Part shown: positions 16,479-24,359 of the stretch, one piece after another
How positions within the stretch are numbered: the stretch's first letter is position 1
Layout of the letters: each line of letters begins with the position of its first letter
Origin: JAPLSN01 sp964482955
Lineage (GTDB): Bacteria > Spirochaetota > Spirochaetia > Treponematales > UBA12059
Reading direction: 5' to 3'
NCBI GenBank assembly: GCA_964482955.1
Contig: CAYZZW010000045.1
Span: forward strand, 1 to 27,252
DNA: 27,252 nucleotides
The notes under the pieces: model-generated
The model's input: the letters and a program-made list of their open reading frames with translations, nothing else
Told to the model about the DNA's origin: nothing
The model's database searches: none
Translations under genes and position numbers: made by a program

Positions 16479-17745
16479 CCGTGCCGGACGGGAGGATCGC
16501 CCCCTTGGGAATGACGATAACGCCGTCGACGATGTGGTACGAGCCGTAGTCGCCGTCCTGGTATTCGGGGCGGTCGAAGCCGATGCGGCAGTTTTCGCCG
16601 ATGCGCGCGTTCTTGTCGATGATGGCCCGCCTGATGATCGTGCCGTGGCCGATGCCGATGTTCGGAACGCCCTTGGCGGCGTTCGCCGTGTGCTCGGCGA
16701 CGGTTTCGTAGAAGTCGGCGCCCATGCACACGACGCCGTCGAGGCTGGCTCCCGACTCGATGACCGTGCGGATCCCGACGATCGACCTCGATATGCTCGC
16801 GTTCGTGATGATGCATCCCTCGCCCGTGAGCGCCTGGTTGAGCGTGCAGTAGTTGATCTTCGACGCGGGCAGGTTGCGGGGATGCGTGTAGAACGGATGG
16901 TTTTCGTCGTAGAAGTTGAACGACGGATTGATGTCGGTCAGGTTCAGGTTCGCGTCGTAGAACGACTTGATCGTGCCGATGTCCTCCCAATAGCCGTCGA
17001 AGGGATACGCGTTGACGGGTTCCGTCGAGAGGATGCGCGGGATGACTTCCTTGCCGAAATCGAGGTAGTCGTTGTCTAGCGAGCGCTCCATGAAATCCGC
17101 GTCGAAGATGTAGATGCCCATGGACGCCAGGTAATCCTTGCCGCCGGTCCGGCGTTCGGTCTGGAGCGCGTGCGGCATCTTGAAGTCAGAGATGTCGCGC
17201 GTCGGTCCCGGTTTTTCCATGAACTCGAGGATGCGGTGGTCCTTGTCGATCTTGGCGATGCCGAAGGCGCTCGCCGCCTGGCGGTCCACCATCGTGCAGG
17301 CGATGGTCAGCTTGCAGCCCGATTCCACGTGCTTGCGAAACATGTCGTCGAGGTCCATGCGGTAGAGCTGGTCTCCCGATACGATGAGGTAATGGGTGGG
17401 AGCGTGCGGCTTGAAGTGCTGGAGGTTCTTGCGGACCGCGTCGGCCGTGCCTTCGTACCAGCCCGAGTGCGTCAGGGTCTGCTCCGCGGCCAGGATCTCC
17501 GCGAAGCCGTTCGAGAAGTTGTCGAACGAATAGGTGCGCGCGATGTGCAGGTGGAGCGACGCCGAGTTGTACTGTGTGAGTATGTAAATCTGGTTGAAGC
17601 CCGAGTTGATGCAGTTCGATATGGGAATGTCGACGATGCGGTATTTGCCGCCGAAGGGGACGGCGGGCTTGGATCGATCCTTGGTGAGGGGAAAGAGGCG
17701 AGTGCCCTTGCCCCCGCCGAGAACGATGGAAAGTACCTTGCTCAC
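16471..17745 (-). CDS. glgC: Glucose-1-phosphate adenylyltransferase (ADP-glucose pyrophosphorylase)
   Basis: A 424-residue GlgC, which makes ADP-glucose from ATP and glucose 1-phosphate, the committed step of bacterial glycogen synthesis. The nucleotide-binding start VLGGGKGTRLFPLTKDRSKPAVP is intact. It is followed by YRIVDIPISNCINSG, GTADAVRKN, the Asp-containing SGDQLYRMD, GIAKID, LEFMEKP, YLASMGIYIF and the YWEDIGTIKSFYDANL motif. The C-terminal 130 residues have left-handed beta-helix hexapeptides (SRSIVGIRTVIESGASLDGVV). The start codon is GTG at 17743-17745, supported by AGGAGG 6 bases upstream. No other glycogen gene is in the window. The gene is divergent from the mrfA-like helicase and convergent with the propeller lipoprotein gene. 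Confidence 0.95.
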   Translation of the reverse strand: MSKVLSIVLGGGKGTRLFPLTKDRSKPAVPFGGKYRIVDIPISNCINSGFNQIYILTQYNSASLHLHIARTYSFDNFSNGFAEILAAEQTLTHSGWYEGTADAVRKNLQHFKPHAPTHYLIVSGDQLYRMDLDDMFRKHVESGCKLTIACTMVDRQAASAFGIAKIDKDHRILEFMEKPGPTRDISDFKMPHALQTERRTGGKDYLASMGIYIFDADFMERSLDNDYLDFGKEVIPRILSTEPVNAYPFDGYWEDIGTIKSFYDANLNLTDINPSFNFYDENHPFYTHPRNLPASKINYCTLNQALTGEGCIITNASISRSIVGIRTVIESGASLDGVVCMGADFYETVAEHTANAAKGVPNIGIGHGTIIRRAIIDKNARIGENCRIGFDRPEYQDGDYGSYHIVDGVIVIPKGAILPSGTVI

Positions 17746-17762
17746 GATTCCCCTCCTGGACG

Positions 17763-17791
17763 ATTATAGATACGTCGGTCGGACGCCGACG
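17763..17791 (-). promoter_or_regulatory. Candidate glgC -10 box with adjacent inverted repeat
   Basis: Reading toward glgC there is a perfect TATAAT (17768 to 17763), about 20 bases before the GTG start. No convincing -35 box is seen. Where the spacer and -35 would lie is an inverted repeat, CGTCGG (17773-17778) and CCGACG (17786-17791) separated by 7 bases, which could be a protein-binding operator. The short distance to the start leaves a minimal leader carrying the AGGAGG site. Confidence 0.35.
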
Positions 17792-17855
17792 CCTGATTGA
17801 CCCCGCTTTTTCGAAGCGAGGAAATCCGGTGGACGTCGGTTCGGCAGTATTGGTA

Positions 17856-17861
17856 TATACT
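17856..17861 (+). promoter_or_regulatory. Candidate -10 box for the mrfA-like helicase gene
   Basis: TATACT at 17856-17861 sits only 7 bases before the ATG at 17869, within an AT-rich patch in GC-rich DNA. No clear -35 was found. If used, transcription would start at or next to the A of the start codon, giving a leaderless message. That would fit the lack of a ribosome-binding site there. Confidence 0.3.
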
Positions 17862-17868
17862 ATAGGCT

Positions 17869-20184
17869 ATGAATTCGGTTCCCGCCATGTCTTTCATCGA
17901 GAAAATGATCGCCGAACCCGGAATCGCCGAGTCGATCGTGCACGTCGAGCGCATCGAAGCTGCCGAGGGGCGCTACGCGGACTTTCCCGCCGGTCTCGAC
18001 ACGCGGATACGATCGGCCTTGGAGTCGCGGGGCGTGAAGCGGCTGTACGTCCACCAACGCGCGGCTTGGGACGCGGCGCGCGCGGAAAGGCACGTCGTCG
18101 TCGTGACGCCCACCGCGAGCGGCAAGACCCTCTGCTACAACCTGCCGGTCGTCCAGGCGCTCCTCGAATCGGGCACCGCCCGCGCCCTCTACCTGTTTCC
18201 GACCAAGGCGCTGTCCCAGGACCAGCAGTCCGAACTCAACGAGATAGCGCTCGGCGGCGACCTGCCCGTGAAGATCTGCACCTACGACGGCGACACGCCG
18301 TCCTCGCTCCGGGTGTCCGCCCGCGACACGGGCCGCATCGTCATCACGAACCCGGACATGCTCCACTCGGGGATACTTCCGAACCACGCGAAATGGTGCC
18401 GCTTCTTTTCCGACCTCAAGTACGTCGTCGTGGACGAGATGCACGGCTACCGCGGCGTCTTCGGCTCGCACGTGGCGAACGTCATCCGGCGCCTCAGGCG
18501 CATCGCCCGCTTCTACGGATCGGATCCCGTCTTCATCCTCTGCTCGGCGACCATCGCGAATCCCGGTGAGCTGGCGCGCGGTCTCGTGGGCGAGGACGTG
18601 GTCGAGATCCGGGAAAACGGCGCGCCGCGCAGCGAAAAGCTCCTCGTGTTCTACAATCCGCCCGTGGTCGACGCGGTGCAGGGCATCCGGAAGAGCTCCG
18701 CCACGGAAGCGCAGAAGATCGCGCTCAAGCTGTTGCGGGGCGGCGTGAGGACCATCCTCTTCGCGCGTTCGCGGCTCCGCGTCGAGCTCATCGCGAGCTA
18801 CATCAACGACGAGCTCCGGAACCGCTACACCGACAACGAGCGCATCGTCGTCGAGCCGTACCGCTCGGGGCTCCTCCCGTCGGAGCGGCGCGCCGTGGAA
18901 AAGGGGCTCCGCGACGGCACGATCCACGGCGTGGTGTCGACCAACGCGCTCGAGCTCGGCATCGACATCGGCGGACTCGACGCCTCCGTCATCACGGGCT
19001 TCCCGGGCAGCTTTTCGAGCTTCTGGCAGCAGGCCGGGCGGGCGGGCCGGCGCGCCGGCACGAGCGTCGTGTTCTACGTCGCGACCGCGGACCCGCTCGA
19101 CCAGTTCCTCGCCTCGCACCCCGAGTATTTCCTCGGCCGCGGCGCGGAAACCGCGCGCATCGATCCCGACAATCCCTACGTGTACGCCGACCACGCGAAG
19201 TGCGCGGCGTTCGAGCTGCCGTTCGAGGAGGGCGAGGAATTCGGCTCCGCGCTGCCCGACGTGCTCGACATGCTCGAGGAGGACGGCATCGTGCGCCGTA
19301 CCGGCGGACGCTGGTATTGGTCGTCGGGCGGCTATCCGGGGGAGAAGATCAGCCTGCGCTCCGCCACCGCGGACAACATCGTCATCGTCGACGCGACCGC
19401 GGGACGCAACGCGGTGATCGGCGAGATGGACCGGCCGAGCGCGAAGGAACTCATCTACGACGACGCCGTCTACATCCACCGCGGCCGCCAGTACATCGTC
19501 GAGAAGCTCGACCTGGAAAACCGGATCTGCACCGTGTCGGAACGCGACGTCAACTACTACACGGACGCCGTCGTGAAGACCGATCTCAAGCTCCTGGCCG
19601 AAGACGAGGCGGGATCGGAACCGAACTTCGCGTGGTCGCTCGGCGACGTGCTCGTGCGGACGCAGGCGGAGAAATTCAAGAAGCTGCGCTTCCACACGCA
19701 CGAGAACGTCGGCTTCGGGGAGATCTACCTGCCGCCCGAGGAAATGCAGACGCGTGCCGCGGTGACTCGCTTTCCCGAGGACACCGCCGCGGGCAAGCTC
19801 CTTTCGGGATACGACGAAGCCTTCAAGGCCGCGGTCGTCTCGTCGGCCGCGGGGATGATCCGCGACCTCGCGCCCGCGTTCCTCCTCTGCGATCCCCGCG
19901 ACCTCGGCGCGCTCGGGCGCGCGCGCGACGATCACTTCGGCGTGCCGGCGATGTATTTCTACGACAAGTATCCCGGCGGCACCGGGCTCGCGGAGGGACT
20001 CGTGCCGCGCTTCCAGGAGGTCTTCGCGGCCGCGCGCGAGCGCCTCTCCGGCTGCGCTTGCGGGAAGGGCTGTCCCTCGTGCATCGGTCCCGATTTCGCG
20101 GACGGACGATCGCTCGTGGCGGGGAACGAAGTCAAGAAGGCCGCGGCGCTTCTCCTCGTGGCGCTGGCCGGACACGCCCCGTGA
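17869..20184 (+). CDS. mrfA: MrfA (YprA)-type DEAH helicase with C-terminal DUF1998
   Basis: A 771-residue superfamily 2 DNA helicase of the MrfA/YprA type. In Bacillus subtilis MrfA works with the exonuclease MrfB in repair of mitomycin C damage independently of UvrABC (from memory). Motif I is TPTASGKT (80-87), motif II DEMH (189-192), motif III SAT (226-228) and motif VI QQAGRAGR (387-394). The C-terminal quarter is the DUF1998 region, with the CACGKGCPSC cysteine cluster (Cys729, 731, 735, 738), expected to bind zinc. Conserved GGTGLAEGL lies just before it. The ATG at 17869 has no ribosome-binding site. An in-frame ATG at 17887 is the alternative start. The stop overlaps the GTG of the exonuclease gene by 4 bases, so the pair is translated together. 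Confidence 0.88.
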   Translation: MNSVPAMSFIEKMIAEPGIAESIVHVERIEAAEGRYADFPAGLDTRIRSALESRGVKRLYVHQRAAWDAARAERHVVVVTPTASGKTLCYNLPVVQALLESGTARALYLFPTKALSQDQQSELNEIALGGDLPVKICTYDGDTPSSLRVSARDTGRIVITNPDMLHSGILPNHAKWCRFFSDLKYVVVDEMHGYRGVFGSHVANVIRRLRRIARFYGSDPVFILCSATIANPGELARGLVGEDVVEIRENGAPRSEKLLVFYNPPVVDAVQGIRKSSATEAQKIALKLLRGGVRTILFARSRLRVELIASYINDELRNRYTDNERIVVEPYRSGLLPSERRAVEKGLRDGTIHGVVSTNALELGIDIGGLDASVITGFPGSFSSFWQQAGRAGRRAGTSVVFYVATADPLDQFLASHPEYFLGRGAETARIDPDNPYVYADHAKCAAFELPFEEGEEFGSALPDVLDMLEEDGIVRRTGGRWYWSSGGYPGEKISLRSATADNIVIVDATAGRNAVIGEMDRPSAKELIYDDAVYIHRGRQYIVEKLDLENRICTVSERDVNYYTDAVVKTDLKLLAEDEAGSEPNFAWSLGDVLVRTQAEKFKKLRFHTHENVGFGEIYLPPEEMQTRAAVTRFPEDTAAGKLLSGYDEAFKAAVVSSAAGMIRDLAPAFLLCDPRDLGALGRARDDHFGVPAMYFYDKYPGGTGLAEGLVPRFQEVFAAARERLSGCACGKGCPSCIGPDFADGRSLVAGNEVKKAAALLLVALAGHAP

Positions 20185-21425
20185 GCTTGCGGGACCGGCT
20201 TCGCAGGGCCCGCGAAACCGGATCGGGCAAGGCGTCGCCGGAAGCGAGGAAGCCGCGTCCGACGACGGAAGGCATCCCGGGCTTCCTCGCCGGCTGGAAG
20301 ATCGAAGGCGGCCTCGCGACGCGCGTCACTCGATACGATATCGACTTTCCCGACGAGATCGACCTCCGGCCGTTCCGCGCGCGCGGCGACGCCGTCACGC
20401 CGGATCGGGCTGCGAAATCGGACTTCTCGTTCTTCGACCTCGAGACGACGGGGCTTTCGGGCGGCGCCGGTACCGTGGCGTTCCTGGCCGCCTTCGGGCG
20501 CTTCGAAGGGAAGGCGCTCCTCGTCAGGCAGTATTTCATGCGCGATTATCCGGACGAGCCCGCGTTTCTCGAAAGATGCCGGGTCGAGCTGGATTCGTCG
20601 ACCGTGCTGGCGTCGTACAACGGACGGACCTTCGACGAACCGCTCCTCAGGACGCGCTTCGTCGTGAACCGGATGCGGCCTGTCAGCGGACCGCACGTCG
20701 ACGCGTTGCACGCCGCCAGGCGCCTGTGGCGGAAACGCCTCCCCGACTGCTCGCTCGGCACCGTGGAGGCGGCGCTCGGCCGGGAACGCGGCCGCGACAT
20801 ACCAGGGGAACTCGTTCCCGAAGTCTGGTTCGAGTACCTGCGCCGGGGCGACGACGACCGGATGGGGCTCGTGCTGTCGCACAACGCGGAGGACGTAGCG
20901 TCGCTCGCGGCCGTGGTGGCTTCCGCGTTCGACGCGTTCGCGAATCCGCTCGCGCGCGCGGACGTCGATCTCGGCGGTATCGGCCGGAAAATGCTGCAAT
21001 ACGATCCGGCGAGGGCCGAGCCCGTCCTCCGCGCGGCGTTCCGCGCGGGCTGCGCCGACGCGGCGTGGCCGCTGTACCGATTGCTGGCCCGGGAGGGAAG
21101 GACCGCGGAAGCGGATCGCGTCCTCGCGGCGATGGAGCCGTCGTTCGAGGCGTGGTCGCTCAGATCGGGGAAGGCCGAACGCGTCGAGCGCGATTTCGCG
21201 AAGGCGCTCGCCCTGGCCGAGCAAGCGCGCGCCGAGGCCACGACCGAAAGCCGCGTTCTTGCCGTCGAACGCCGGATAGACCGGCTTCGGCGAAAAATCG
21301 AAGCCGCGGCTTCGTCACGAGGCGAAGACGCGGCTTCGGAAAAAAGCAAAGCGGCGGCTTCCTGCAAAGGAAAGGCCGCGGCGCCGAAACTCAGTTCGGC
21401 ATGTCGTCGAGTCCGCCGGCGTTGA
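20181..21425 (+). CDS. mrfB: MrfB (YprB)-type RNase H-like exonuclease
   Basis: A 414-residue DnaQ/RNase H-like exonuclease, close to the length I recall for B. subtilis MrfB/YprB. The DEDDh active site can be placed: Asp86 and Glu88 (FFDLETTGLSGG), Asp152 (YNGRTFDEP), His234 and Asp238 (SHNAEDVASL). A helical C-terminal region (about 260-370, TPR-like) follows, then a low-complexity Ala/Lys/Ser tail. The frame is open far upstream inside the helicase gene. GTG at 20181 was chosen because it overlaps the helicase stop (GTGA) and begins SLRDRLRRARE. The last 35 bases overlap the 3' end of the convergent rhodanese gene. The tail also contains palindromes that look like a terminator for the other strand. 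Confidence 0.86.
   Translation: MSLRDRLRRARETGSGKASPEARKPRPTTEGIPGFLAGWKIEGGLATRVTRYDIDFPDEIDLRPFRARGDAVTPDRAAKSDFSFFDLETTGLSGGAGTVAFLAAFGRFEGKALLVRQYFMRDYPDEPAFLERCRVELDSSTVLASYNGRTFDEPLLRTRFVVNRMRPVSGPHVDALHAARRLWRKRLPDCSLGTVEAALGRERGRDIPGELVPEVWFEYLRRGDDDRMGLVLSHNAEDVASLAAVVASAFDAFANPLARADVDLGGIGRKMLQYDPARAEPVLRAAFRAGCADAAWPLYRLLAREGRTAEADRVLAAMEPSFEAWSLRSGKAERVERDFAKALALAEQARAEATTESRVLAVERRIDRLRRKIEAAASSRGEDAASEKSKAAASCKGKAAAPKLSSACRRVRRR
21293..21314 (-). terminator. Candidate terminator for the rhodanese/CoA-disulfide-reductase operon, inside the mrfB 3' end
   Basis: The 16-base palindrome CGAAGCCGCGGCTTCG (21299-21314) folds into a 6-pair stem with a CGCG loop. On the minus strand it is followed by A and five T (21297-21293). 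It lies about 77 bases past the rhodanese stop. A second stem with a two-base bulge (21354-21379) lies closer but is 8 bases away from its T-run. Both are within coding sequence for the mrfB tail. Confidence 0.45.
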
Positions 21426-21657
21426 CCACGTCGGTGAAGCCCTGCGCCTTCATCATCTGCGCGGCCATCGCGCTCCGCGCCCCCGAGGCGCAGTAGAGGA
21501 CGTACGCCGCGTTCTTCGGGCCGACTTCGCCGAAACGCCGGGCGAGTTCGCCGACGGGGATGTTCACCGCACCCTCGTAGTGGCCGTCGTCGAACTCGTC
21601 GCGGGTGCGCACGTCGATCACCTTCGCCCCGGCCTTGATCTTCTCGGAAATCGTCAT
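21391..21657 (-). CDS. Single-domain rhodanese (sulfurtransferase)
   Basis: An 88-residue cytosolic rhodanese-fold protein, which carries a sulfur atom as a persulfide on its active Cys. The order is typical: VIDVRTRDEFDDGHYEGAVNIP, then the active loop YCASGARS with Cys56, then AAQMMKAQGFTDVVNAGG. The length is that of a lone PspE/GlpE-like domain, with no signal peptide. The ATG at 21655-21657 has GGAG upstream. It lies 45 bases after the CoA-disulfide-reductase-type gene on the same strand and presumably in the same message. Because the fused rhodanese domain of that neighbour lacks its Cys, this protein may supply the missing sulfur-transfer step. That is an inference. Confidence 0.9.
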   Translation of the reverse strand: MTISEKIKAGAKVIDVRTRDEFDDGHYEGAVNIPVGELARRFGEVGPKNAAYVLYCASGARSAMAAQMMKAQGFTDVVNAGGLDDMPN

Positions 21658-21702
21658 GTCAAACTCCTTGTCCCTTTATGATGCGAGCGCGCGACCCGAT
21701 CG

Positions 21703-23355
21703 TCACGCGAACGATGACTCCAGCTCGACGCTCTTCATGCCTCCGGTAACGTAGCGCGCGTTCTCGAAACCGGCGCCGACGAGGATGCGGGTGGCGATAT
21801 GGCCTTCGTAGCCGTTCCTCGAGAGGATGAGCCACGCCGCGCCGGTATCCAATTCCCCGATCCGGTCGCGCAGTTCGTCGAGCGGTACGTGAACCGATCC
21901 GGGCAGCGATTTCTTCCCGAAATCGCCCAAGGTGCGCACGTCCAGGACGGCCGCGCCCGGCGCGAGGGCTTCAGCGGGCGCGGCGACGCGGGAATACCCC
22001 GAAAGGTCGTTTTCCGCGGCGAAGGCGGCCATGTTCACCGGATCGTTCGCCGAATCGTAGGGCGGGGCGTAGGACAGGTCGAGCTCCGCCAGGTCGTGCA
22101 CGGTGAGCCCGCCCGCGATGGCCGTCGCGATCACGTCGACGCGCTTTTCGACGCCCGAACGTCCGAAAGCCTGGGCGCCGAGGACGCGCGCGCTTTTCCG
22201 GTCGTAGATCAGCTTCAAGGTCAGCTCGTTCGCGCCGGGATAATACGACGCGTGGTCGTTGCGGTGCACCACGACGGACGCCGCGTCGAATCCCGCGTCG
22301 GCGGCGGCCTTCGATCCGAGGCCGGTCATCGCGAAGGTATCGTCCATGGCCTTGAAGACGCTCGAGCCGAGCGCCCCGCGGTACTTCATCGAGCCGCCGA
22401 GCGCGTTCGTGGCGGCGATGCGCCCCTGGCGGTTCGCCGGACCGGCGAGCGGCACGCGGGTCTTCTTCCCGGAGACGCGTTGCGCGATCTCGATCATGTC
22501 ACCGGCGGCCCAGATGGCCGGATCGCCCGTGCGGAGGCTTTCGTCGACCGCCACGCCGCCGGTCGGGCCGAGCTCGAGTCCCGCCGCCTTCGCGAGCGCG
22601 ACGTTCGGGCGGACGCCGACCGAGAGGAGCACGACGTCGGCGGGGACGGTCGAACCGTCGCTCAGGACCGCCGTACCCGATTCGCCGGAACGCGCGAGCT
22701 TGGTCACCGACACGCCGGTCAGGACGCGGGCGCCCGCCGCCTCGTACGCGCGCCTGATGAGTTCGCCGAATTCGCGGTCGGCCGGCGGCATGACGTGGTC
22801 GGTGAGTTCCACGATCGTCGTGGAAAGGCCGCGCTTGACGAAGGCTTCCGCCGCTTCCAACCCGATAAAGCCGCCGCCGACCACCACGGCGGACTTCGCC
22901 TTGGAGGACTCGATGTACCCGGTGACGGCGTCCATCTCGGGGATGGTCTGAAGCTTGAACACGTTCGGGCCGTCCGCGCCCTCGAGGGGCGGGACGAAGG
23001 GGAGTCCGCCCTGGGCGAGGATGAGGGAATCGTAGGGCAGGGCGCGTTCGCCTTCCACGTCCCGCACGGTGACCGTCTTGGCATTCCGGTCGATGGAGAC
23101 GGCTTCGGTTTCGAGCAGGACCTTCACCCGGTAGCGGCTATAAAAACCCTCGGGTGTCTGGAGGATGAGGGCGCTCCGCTTTTGGATGTCCCGCGAAATG
23201 AAGTACGGGAGCCCGCAGTTCGCGAACGAGACGTAGCGTCCCTTTTCGACGATGGTGATGTCGGCGCTTTCGTCGAGCCGACGGGCGCGTGCCGCCGCGG
23301 TGGCTCCCGCCGCGACGCCGCCGATGATGACCAGCCGAGTTCCCCGTTTTTCCAT
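21703..23355 (-). CDS. cdr: CoA-disulfide reductase-type flavoprotein fused to a Cys-less rhodanese domain
   Basis: A 550-residue FAD/NAD(P)H pyridine-nucleotide disulfide reductase of the CoADR-rhodanese type. It starts with the FAD-binding LVIIGGVAAGATAAARARRL and has the single active Cys47 in SFANCGLPY, the CoADR hallmark. The NAD-binding VVVGGGFIGLEAAEAFVKRG (near 170), the second FAD motif VWAAGDMIE and the dimerisation domain follow. The last 90 residues are a rhodanese domain (VLDVRTLGDFGKKSLPGSVHVP), but its active Cys position is Ser512 (LILSRNGYEG). Such enzymes reduce CoA disulfide, CoA persulfide or polysulfide. The start was set at 23355, where GGAGGG lies 5 bases upstream. The open frame extends 162 bases further but through promoter-like AT-rich DNA. 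Confidence 0.9.
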   Translation of the reverse strand: MEKRGTRLVIIGGVAAGATAAARARRLDESADITIVEKGRYVSFANCGLPYFISRDIQKRSALILQTPEGFYSRYRVKVLLETEAVSIDRNAKTVTVRDVEGERALPYDSLILAQGGLPFVPPLEGADGPNVFKLQTIPEMDAVTGYIESSKAKSAVVVGGGFIGLEAAEAFVKRGLSTTIVELTDHVMPPADREFGELIRRAYEAAGARVLTGVSVTKLARSGESGTAVLSDGSTVPADVVLLSVGVRPNVALAKAAGLELGPTGGVAVDESLRTGDPAIWAAGDMIEIAQRVSGKKTRVPLAGPANRQGRIAATNALGGSMKYRGALGSSVFKAMDDTFAMTGLGSKAAADAGFDAASVVVHRNDHASYYPGANELTLKLIYDRKSARVLGAQAFGRSGVEKRVDVIATAIAGGLTVHDLAELDLSYAPPYDSANDPVNMAAFAAENDLSGYSRVAAPAEALAPGAAVLDVRTLGDFGKKSLPGSVHVPLDELRDRIGELDTGAAWLILSRNGYEGHIATRILVGAGFENARYVTGGMKSVELESSFA

Positions 23356-23400
23356 GCTGCCCTCCGTCATGACGGCTCTGTCTGGCGAGTCGTCATGTAG

Positions 23401-23429
23401 TAAATATATAAAAAACCATATATAGTCAA
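23401..23429 (-). promoter_or_regulatory. Candidate promoter and operator for the CoA-disulfide-reductase operon
   Basis: Reading leftward: TTGACT (23429 to 23424), then TATATT after 15 bases or TATTTA after 17. Two TATATA arms (23405-23410 and 23419-23424), 8 bases apart, lie across the spacer and -10, so a repressor could block it. The stretch is sharply AT-rich compared with everything around it. The leader to the ATG is about 45 bases. Confidence 0.5.
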
Positions 23430-23459
23430 TATCTAAATGATGAAGACTGTCTCTTCGAG

Positions 23460-23465
23460 TATAAT
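23460..23465 (+). promoter_or_regulatory. Candidate -10 box for the SPOUT methyltransferase gene
   Basis: A perfect TATAAT (23460-23465), 54 bases before the ATG at 23520, on the other side of the AT-rich divergent region. No good -35 was found 16-18 bases upstream. A second TATAAT at 23505-23510 is too close to the GGAG site and the start to be preferred. Confidence 0.3.
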
Positions 23466-23519
23466 CCGCAAGAACGACGATGCCAGCGAGGGTAACTCTT
23501 TCCATATAATGGAGCATTC

Positions 23520-24296
23520 ATGATACGTATCCCCGATTCGTTCGACGGTTTGCGCGACCGCGATTATCGAGCGGAAAACCGTTTCGTGGCCGAAGGGCGC
23601 ATAGTCATCGAAAAGGCGATCGAAAACGGAGTTGAGCTCGAGTCGCTCGTATGCGTCGCTTCGGAACTGCCGCACTGGGAATCGCTGGTAGGGACTCAGG
23701 CGGAACTTTCTGTCATGACGCCTTCCGAGCTTGAATCGACGATCGGTTACAAATTCCACCGGGGTGTCCTGGCGATCGGAAAGCGACCGCCCATCTCCAC
23801 GTTAGCCGAAACGTCCCTGCCGGCGGGCGCATCGCTCCTCCTGTGGAACGTCACCGATCCGGACAACTTCGGCTCGCTCGTCAGGAGCGCGGCCGCGTTC
23901 GGCTTCGGAGCCGTCATGGTCGGGCCGGGCTGCGCCGATCCCTTCTATAGAAAGACGATACGCGCTTCGATGGGCAACGTGTTCGCCCGACCGCTCGTCG
24001 CGGTGTCGGAAGGCGATCTGGACGGCTTGAAGGCGGGCGGCAGGCGCGTGATCGGGGCGGCGCTCGACGAGCGGGCGGTGACGCCCGAGCGCGCGGAGCT
24101 TGCGGGCGATTTCGTCCTCGTTCTCGGGAACGAAGGCTGGGGCTTGCCGCCTTCCGTCCTCGACGCCTGCGACGGACTCGTCGCCATTCCGATGGCGTCG
24201 GACGTCGATTCGCTCAACGTCGGCGCCGCCGGGGCGGTCCTCATGTACGCGCTGACGAGGACTCGAACGCCACGCGCGGTACGTCAATTCGCCTGA
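23520..24296 (+). CDS. SPOUT (TrmH/SpoU) family RNA 2'-O-methyltransferase
   Basis: A 258-residue RNA methyltransferase of the SpoU/TrmH branch, which methylates a ribose 2'-OH of rRNA or tRNA using S-adenosylmethionine and a knotted fold. All three family motifs are present: motif 1 TDPDNFGSLVRSAAAFG with Asn116 and Arg122, motif 2 VLGNEGWGLP with Asn204, Glu205 and Gly206, and motif 3 IPMASDVDSLNVGAAGAVLMY (from Ile223, Asn233). The N-terminal 90 residues (FVAEGRIVIEKAIENG, KFHRGVLAIG) form the RNA substrate-binding domain found in RlmB/TsnR-like enzymes, so an rRNA target is likelier than tRNA. The specific base cannot be told. The ATG at 23520 has GGAG 5 bases upstream. Confidence 0.9.
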   Translation: MIRIPDSFDGLRDRDYRAENRFVAEGRIVIEKAIENGVELESLVCVASELPHWESLVGTQAELSVMTPSELESTIGYKFHRGVLAIGKRPPISTLAETSLPAGASLLLWNVTDPDNFGSLVRSAAAFGFGAVMVGPGCADPFYRKTIRASMGNVFARPLVAVSEGDLDGLKAGGRRVIGAALDERAVTPERAELAGDFVLVLGNEGWGLPPSVLDACDGLVAIPMASDVDSLNVGAAGAVLMYALTRTRTPRAVRQFA

Positions 24297-24359
24297 AGCG
24301 GATTCGCGCGCGACAAGATGTCGGATCGTCGGGGGGATGCCGCATCTGCTTTCCAATTC

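Noticed and set aside
17860..20175. A 771-codon open frame antisense to the helicase gene, and similar long antisense frames at 7789-9912 and 1261-2298
   Set aside because: These mirror well-conserved genes on the plus strand. They have no family motifs and arise because GC-rich codon use removes stop codons in the opposite frame.
23356..23517. N-terminal extension of the CoA-disulfide reductase by 54 residues
   Set aside because: It would run through the AT-rich promoter region. The ATG at 23355 has an ideal GGAGGG site and directly precedes the FAD-binding motif.
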